Positions 57,479 through 64,000 of a stretch of DNA of 64,000 nucleotides are shown here, piece after piece; positions within the stretch are counted from its first letter, which is position 1; every line of letters starts with the position of its first letter. The translations under genes and the position numbers were made by a program. The notes beneath the pieces are model-generated. The model did not search any database. It saw only the letters and a list, made by a program, of their open reading frames with translations, and was not told where the DNA came from. The DNA lies in contig NC_081183.1 in assembly GCF_029867415.1 (NCBI RefSeq), forward strand, positions 144,828,798 through 144,892,797. Direction: 5' to 3'. This DNA is from Vicia villosa (lineage: Eukaryota > Streptophyta > Magnoliopsida > Fabales > Fabaceae).

Positions 57479-58737
57479 TGAAATTCTGGTAAGACAGACT
57501 CAGAATGTCATACATAATGTCACGACATCTTTTCTGTCATCAGCTTAGCTGAGGCAGTACATACAGATCCCCCAATTTTTATTACTTCTAACATCCAGAA
57601 GTCTGGAAGTGTTGGGATCACATATCAGTTCAGTTAACATAAACAAATCTGCTTTGCAGAGATTCTGTGTTAGCACAGTCATTAAATCACACACTGATGT
57701 CATGCACGATGTTATGACATCCAAACTAAACTTACAAATAAACAATGCAGAAACATAAATAACACAGAGAATTGTTTACCCAGTTCGGTTCTAACTAACC
57801 TACTCTGGGGGCTACCAAGCCAGGGATGAAGTTCACTATCAGTAGTATCAATTCAGAGTTAAACTCGCCGTTTACCCCTCCTCACTTAATCACTACCCAA
57901 TGACCCCTCTACCTAGGTCCTCCCTAGATATGGAATATCCCCATTCCACTCCCAATCACCGCAGTGATGTCCAAGCACTCCAGCCCCTAGCCTATGCTTG
58001 ACAGCTTCTCACCAACAATATCCTCATGTGATAACACACTGACAATAGTCAAAGTAGAAGATCCACTTCCAATACACACTTTGATCTTGCTTCACAGTTT
58101 CGATCAAACGACACATCTACACTCATTGCTTCACAGCTTCTGAGTGAGTACACATACCTCTTGCCTACAGGCTTCGAGGAATAAATCAGTGACCATCCCA
58201 CAATCCAGTTGGTTCACCTACACAACAAACCCTAATGACTACATTATGATCGTTAGGTTTACAAGGCTACAAAGATTCCTATATATAACCTGATCCTAGT
58301 TGGACTTGGGCTTAAAATCGCAGCACTCCTTGCTGTTACAAATCAGCAGATTTCTTCTGCTACAAACAAGGCCTTTTGATCATAAGTTACCTAATTTATC
58401 TCCTAAATTAGTAACTGCTGAAACTTCAATCTTAGATTTGATTCTTCAATATTCTGACTTGATTCTTTGACCTTTAAGACTGCGTCACATAGGATTACAT
58501 AATATCCACATAGAATATTCTGTATCTTTTAAAACCAAAACTGAATCTTCCTTCCTCAGTTCTGCAGGCGCGATGTCATGGTTAATGTTATGACATTCCT
58601 TGTAACATCTTGTTTTAGTACCTGTTTTTGTTCTTTTAATATTTGCAAGAGTACATTATATTACATTCAGCTGCTATTATGTTTTAGCCAAGCATGGATG
58701 CCAATAAGACAATAATACAGAGAAGAGCACACTAACA
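57479..58737 (-). repeat. Element E 5' LTR
   Basis: This is the right copy, 1259 bp, the same length as the left one. Differences seen: gttggttcacc against ggtggttcacc, caatatcctc against caatcacctc, ctgacttg against ctgaattg, ttaatgttatg against ttaatgtcatg, and gagaagag against gaacagag near the end. Confidence 0.9.
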
Positions 58738-58742
58738 CGAGA

Positions 58743-60458
58743 TTCGTCATGAATTAGCAATTCTTAGACCGACTAACATTTCTCAAGCCATAGGCCTTGC
58801 TAAATTAATTGAGTCCAAATTGAAAGAAACAAAAGCCAGACCGTCAAAGCCCTTCACTACACCCTACCCAAAGCCAAATAATTACACCACATATAGCCCA
58901 CCCACAAAAATACTTCCACATCCCACTACAGCAACTACCCCTTTCCCAAAACCGCTCCCTACTACTCAAAATCTGCGTTTCCCAATCAAACGTTTGTCTC
59001 CGACCCAATTGCAAGAACGGAGAGCTCAAGGCTTATGTTTTAATTGTGATGAAAAATTCGTGGTTGGTCATAAATGCTCAACAAACCGGTTTTTGTTACT
59101 TTTAGCGGATGATGACGCTGATGACAATTATGGTGATTCCGAAACTAGTGACCAACAGCCAGAACAACCTATGGAAGACACCTACTTTCAGCTGTCGACA
59201 CATGCTGTCACAGGGCAGTTCTCACCCCAAACTTTAAAGTTCAAGGGACAGATTGGTGGTCTATCCGTCATGGTTCTCGTGGACACGGGCAGTACTCACA
59301 ACATTTTACAACCAAGAATCGCCCATCATCTCAATCTTCTCACAACCCCTATAACGCAGTTTTCAGTAATGGTGGGTAATGGATCTCACATGCAATGCGA
59401 AGGAATTTGTGAGGATGTTCAAATTGTCCTACAAAACAGACCTTTCAAGCTTCCCTTTTATTTACTACCTATAGAGGGGGCAGATGTTGTTCTTGGAATG
59501 GCATGGTTGAGAACCTTGGGCCCCATCCAAGCTGACTTCTCTATACCTTCTATAACTTTTAACCATTTAGACAAACCTATTACCCTAACAGGAGATTCAT
59601 CCCAACACCCTATTTTTTCCAGTTTTCACCAACTCTGCCATCTTATCCATACCAATTCCATTGCTTCTTTCCACTTGATAATCTGCCATCCAGTACCTAA
59701 TCATCCCTCCCACGCTAACCCTTCCCAATCTCTTTTAACCACATTACCCCCCAACACACCTCCTGCCATTGCGGCCCTTATCCATCAGTATGAATCAATT
59801 TTCCAAGTTCCAACTTCTCTACCACCTATTCGACCCCACGACCATCATATAACCCTTCTACCTAACACCCCACCAATCAACGTTAAGCCTTACCGATACC
59901 CCCACTCTCAAAAAGATGCCATGTCTTCCATCATACAAGAAATGCTTACTAATGAGATAATTATTCCAAGCAACAGCCTGTTTTCATCACCAGTTATCTT
60001 AGTAAAAAAGAAAGACGGTACATGGAGGTTTTGTGTGGATTACAGTGCCCTAAACACAGTTACAATCAAAGATAAATTCCCCATACCAACCATAGATGAA
60101 CTACTGGATGAACTAGGTTCGGCCACAATTTTTTCAAAGATAGATTTACGTTCTGGCTATCACCAGATTTGGCTTGCATCTCAGGATACATACAAAACAG
60201 CTTTTCGCACTTTCGATGGGCATTATGAATTCCTAGTAATGCCCTTCGGCCTCACAAACGCACCCTCTACTTTCCAATCAGCAATGAACGATCTCTTACG
60301 CCCTTACCTACAGCGGTTTGTTTTAGTTTTCTTTGATGACATTCTTATTTACAGCAGTAATTTCACCGATCATTTACATCATTTGCAGGTTGTTTTCGAC
60401 TTACTTAAAACTCACTCTTTTTTTGTGAAAGTGTCAAAGTGTGTTTTTGCAGTGGATA
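58743..60458 (+). pseudogene. Element D gag end, protease and RT (Reina-like), cut by an Ogre LTR
   Basis: It continues the gag frame from 52051 with RHELAILRPTNISQAIGLAK, then LQERRAQGLCFNCDEKFVVG followed by HKC (zinc-binding). Protease follows with LVDTGSTHNILQPRIAHHL and DVVLGMAWL. RT has [55 protein letters not shown] and the intact catalytic FFDDILIYSSN. It stops at VSKCVFAVD where an Ogre LTR (60459) is inserted. The rest of RT, RNase H and integrase lies beyond the insertion, outside this window or lost. No nonsense codon is seen in the remaining frame. Confidence 0.85.
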
Positions 60459-62479
60459 TGTCATACCCCAAAATTTGCCCATACATTTTCTCCTATTCAA
60501 ATTCAAACCAAAACACAAAGCTTCAAAACACACTCTCCTAAGCAAAACACAGAAACTAGGGTTTGATTTATTCAAAGGAAAAACAGTGAATCAATGGCTC
60601 CAAGGCATCTCATTGGGCTCAAGACATTTCACATTATCTCTATGACAAGTTTCAAGTCTCAATTGAAGGGAATGGTCACTTAACTGTTCAGAAAATCAAC
60701 AATCGACTAGTTGACCTAAAAAGTCAACTGTAGTCAAACTAAAGTCAAAACTTCTGATTTTTTGTCAAAATCCTCATATTGAAGTATCATTCACCATTTG
60801 ATCAAGAATTTATCATGGTTCATCAAGGAAAGATTAAAAATCAACAAATCAAAAAGTTTCTAAATTAGGGTTTTGCATAGGAAAAGTCAACTGAACTTTG
60901 ACCAGCAATAACTCTCACATGGAACATCAGAAATTTTCCATCCAAAGCTCATTTTGAAGGAAATTTGATTCTCTACAAATTTGTCTCTCACATGCCAAGT
61001 CTAAAAATGCTTCATTTGAGAGATATGGACTAAGACATTATAGGTCCTTTTCAAAAGTCAACCAAAAGACACTTTTTTCAAAAGGATACACAAGGAGCAT
61101 AGAAAATAATTTTGACATGAGACCAAAGACACTGGTTAGAGGACTCTCTAAGGTTTCTAAAAAGTCTTAGAACACCTCTATACCTCAAAAAGTGAGAGAG
61201 ATAGGCCTTCTTAAAGTTGAGATATTTTAGAAGAAAAAATGTGAAAGAATTTGATTATTTTTGCAAATGGGCCCAATATATTATGATCCAATCTTGATAT
61301 GCCAGTCATCTAGAAGCTCTAATCAAAAGGCCACGAATTTTTGATTAAAATTTGATTTTTATTTGAATTTTGTTTCATTAAAAATAACATATTTAATCAA
61401 TATTTGGAAGGAAATTGAAAAGATTTGATATTCTCTTAAATTCAATCATATTCAATCACCAATTAAACTCAATATTTGATTCAATTTCGTGCAAAGCCAA
61501 TTGGTGAAGAAAAGATTGAGTTTGGACCAATTTAGAAACATATTTTCCAAAATTTCAATCAAATTTTCCAAAAATTGAAAACAAAGATTCAAAGGGATTC
61601 TGGCCAAGATTGTTGACCTAAGTTCACCACATATATATACTTAGTAATCTCAGACCCCTAGGGTTCACGTTTTTGGCAGCTCTAAGAGAATACAACCCGA
61701 ATTCCAAAAGTCAAAAAAATCAAAACTACAATTCTGAATTGGAGGCCGATTTAGAAGTTTTTGTGCATCCTAACACAGTCCCTGGTGTTCATTGAAGTTT
61801 TGCCAACCATTGCACGCAAGAGACACGTCCAGAATTGCCCCAAAACGCTCACGGTTCGCGTTTTCATAAATCTCTTCGATTACCTTAAATCATGCATCAT
61901 GACTGTGTTTTAATTGCATATTTTGGTTTCATATGATAGTATGTCTGTTTCTGGAAACTGAATTGTGTTTATATGGCCTTATTAACGAGATACCATTATT
62001 AGGGTTAAACTTTTGATTTGGGGATTTCTGTTATGAGTAAAATTAGAGGAAATAAACAGGCCCGTCGTATCCGTGAGTGTTGGACGATCGTAAACGAGTG
62101 GTCACGCCAAATTTTCCTTTGCGTTTTGGTTGTTTTATGTCTTCGCAGGTGTAAAAAGCTAGGACTTTCTATGGCGCTTCATGAAAAGCGGTGTAAAAAC
62201 CGCGTCTGCAAATGCTCAAGGTAGGGGATGATGCGTTGTCGCTCCCCCATTGGCTCCTTTTGCGCGCGCGTCAGATTTTTAAAATCTGGAGATCCAGCGT
62301 GCCTTCGACCCTGTGCGTACGGTACAGCCTCTCCCTTGCAACCGTTGGATCAACTCAGGAAACCATCTAACGCTCCTAGACGCGAGGATTCACCATGCTC
62401 CTCCATCAGCGCGCAACACACAATCAAAGCTAAGAAATTTTTTAATTTTTTTTATTTTTAATTATGTAACTTTTTTTTT

Positions 62480-62534
<55 letters not shown>

Positions 62535-62869
62535 TTATAAATATTTGCTTCTCTTACTAACAAAAACTATTTATTTTCTTTTTTTTCTAAAAAACTTTTT
62601 TTATAATAATAATTATTTATTTATTATATTTTCTTCTAATTATATATTTTTATATAAATATTAATTATTTATTTATTTAATTATTTGTTTAAACCTTAAA
62701 AAAAATCATAACTGTTTTATTTTATTCTAAAAAATTCATAAAAATCCATAAAAAGTCATAAAAAATATTTTTGCACTCGATTTCTTTATTTTTATCTCGA
62801 TTTAATTAATTAGGTCGCGAGACCAATAATTAATTAAATCGTTTGTGTTTTCTTATTTAAATTTGTACC
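60459..62869 (+). repeat. Ogre LTR F, left part, inserted in element D
   Basis: It starts tgtcataccccaaaatttgc at 60459, with ggata before it as a possible duplication half. Homology to the solo Ogre LTR is visible in blocks: aaattagggtttt, aactttgaccagc, ctcacatggaacatcagaaa, aaagctcattttgaaggaaa, catgccaagtctaaaaatgc. A TATA-like atatatatac lies at 61631-61640. It contains a long (TA)n tract. A further Ogre LTR enters at 62870 before this one ends. Confidence 0.7.
62480..62532. repeat. (TA)n microsatellite
   Basis: About 26 uninterrupted ta units lie in the Ogre LTR. A frame that reads as alternating Tyr-Ile comes from this tract and is not a gene. Confidence 0.9.
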
Positions 62870-64000
62870 TGTTATACCCCAAAATTTGCCCGCATTATTT
62901 TTCAAGAAAACTCCAATCTGAAAATTAAAAGTCTCATATAATCATGGATTTTTATTTCAACAAATATCCTGACAGTTGAATTTATTCTTACGCAAACGCC
63001 AAATACTGTTTATTACTTCACACATGCTATTTATTTATTTACAGATAAATAGTACTGGCACAATTGGTACAGAGTTAAATCTTTTTGCAGGCGCAAAATC
63101 AGGAAACTCAGACTGTACTGGTAACAGTAAATATTAGTTATTTATTATGTCTGTGTTTTTCTAACAAGTCATGAAAATAAACTTTCATTTTTCACATAAA
63201 ACATAAAACAAAAACAACAAAAAAAAATTAACTTTAGACTGTTGATTTTTCACTTTAACTGCTGCTTCAGTACCTGAACAGTCAGTTGACAGCCAAACTG
63301 CTGGCAGTACAATTCTCAGTGTTTTGTACCATCAATCAAATCAATCTTTCACAATTCAAAATTCCAAGATTTTTGTTCTAGAAGTCTTCTGAATATCACG
63401 CGATTAGCAGAGACTCAACACTGCACAAAAATCAGGTACGCTTAACTGTCTCCTACATAAACAGTCCCTGACTAGGGTTTTCTTGTTTTTACAGGAGAAA
63501 CAAGTTTTTGAGAGCTCAAATGGATTTCATACACATCCATATATCTCAAAGTACCATCATACAAATTTTCAAACTTCAATTCACTCAGACGCACCGTCAG
63601 CAGCTCAAACAGTCAACAGACGACCCGTTTGACCAAAAAAGTCAACAGACAGTCAAAAATGAAATTTTTTGTCAAAGTCCATATTTTGTCAAAGGATTCA
63701 TCATTTGATCATTGGATGATCATAATTCATCAAGGAAAGATCAAAAATCAACAAAACCCTAAGATTCAAAATTAGGGTTTTTGCCTGAAAAGTCAACTCA
63801 ACTTTGAGTGATCATAACTCTCTCATCCTTCATCCAAAAAATTCAAACCAAAGCTTATTTTGAAGGAAATTCAATTATCTTTCAAATGCCATTGATCCCA
63901 TGGTCATTGGATTCACCATTTGAAAAATATGATCAAAGACATTACAGGTCATTTTCAAAGTCAACAAAAATACACTTTTTTCAAAAGGACACACAAGGAG
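62870..64000 (+). repeat. Ogre-type LTR G, continues past the window
   Basis: It starts tgttataccccaaaatttgc at 62870, with gtacc before it. From 63640 blocks shared with LTR F return (aagtcaact, aactttga, ttttgaaggaaattcaatt, gacacacaaggag), in the same order as after the start of F. This shows a second LTR of a related subfamily and not a continuation of F. Whether it is a solo LTR or the 5' end of a full Ogre element cannot be seen. Confidence 0.7.

Larger units (their letters stand above)
52047..58742 (-). mobile_element. Element E: young non-autonomous LTR element, TSD cgaga
   Basis: It runs 52052-58737 (6686 bp), with two LTRs of exactly 1259 bp starting TGAAATTCTGG and ending CACTAACA. 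It has the perfect duplication cgaga (52047-52051, 58738-58742), a tRNA-iMet primer site and a purine tract for minus orientation. I counted about six differences between the LTRs. The 4.2-kb interior has no recognisable gag, protease, RT or integrase, so it is a large non-autonomous derivative. LTR style and primer site suggest a Ty1/copia parent, but this is not shown. Confidence 0.85.

Noticed and set aside
57009..57515. 168-codon frame overlapping the element E LTR and primer site
   Set aside because: Begins in the LTR before the primer site and shows no gag-like motif; kept only as part of the non-coding interior.
62313..62540. Frame ending in alternating Tyr-Ile
   Set aside because: Reads the (TA)n microsatellite.
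1..64000. Prokaryote-type systems, CRISPR arrays, phage, rRNA or complete tRNA genes
   Set aside because: Introns, LTR retrotransposons and plant MITEs dominate; no such structure was found on either strand.

Overview
The window looks like a repeat-dense plant nuclear chromosome, most likely from a legume of the tribe Fabeae (pea, vetch, lentil, faba bean group). Four kinds of evidence point there. There are three LTR starts of the Ogre type (TGTCATACCCCAAAATTTG or close to it). There are Tekay-type chromoviruses with tRNA-iMet primer sites, and an Athila-like element with a tRNA-Asp primer site. The intergenic DNA is AT-rich and full of Stowaway and hAT MITEs. I see no bacterial operons, rRNA, organelle genes or CRISPR arrays, and I found no intact host gene. 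Species cannot be fixed from the sequence alone.

Layout. 1-5000: decayed CACTA (Ptta/En/Spm) transposon with Transposase_24 and Ulp1-protease exons, itself hit by a hAT MITE and a tRNA-derived SINE. 5000-9380: AT-rich DNA with an inverted pair of hAT MITEs, a Stowaway and another terminal-inverted-repeat element. 9386-17715: element A, a complete but disabled 8.3-kb Tekay-like chromovirus (minus strand, TSD tcctt). It sits inside what may be the leader or first intron of a minus-strand gene whose TATA box and telo-box lie at 18205-18217. 17721-27760: tandem duplications, MITEs, a hAT element (TSD gcttgaag), an internally deleted Ty1/copia relic (gag only), and two Stowaways.

27762-48640 holds the deepest nest. 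A hAT-transposase-like pseudogene (TTF zinc finger, DUF4371) is split by a solo Ogre LTR (TSD acatg). That LTR is split by chromovirus element B (TSD cttac), and B is split by Athila-like non-autonomous element C (TSD actgg). Each boundary is fixed by a perfect 5-bp duplication, and at the outer and inner levels the reading frame resumes across the insertion.

50796-64000 is a second nest. A Reina-like Ty3/gypsy element D is split in gag by a young non-autonomous LTR element E (two 1259-bp LTRs, TSD cgaga). D is split again in reverse transcriptase by an Ogre LTR (F), which is in turn entered by another Ogre LTR (G) that runs off the window.

The genes do not form a host pathway; the biology is transposition, nesting and decay. 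All autonomous-type polyproteins carry nonsense or frameshift lesions or are physically interrupted. Coordinates of LTRs, TSDs, primer sites and polypurine tracts were read directly. Family names rest on motif recognition without database search.
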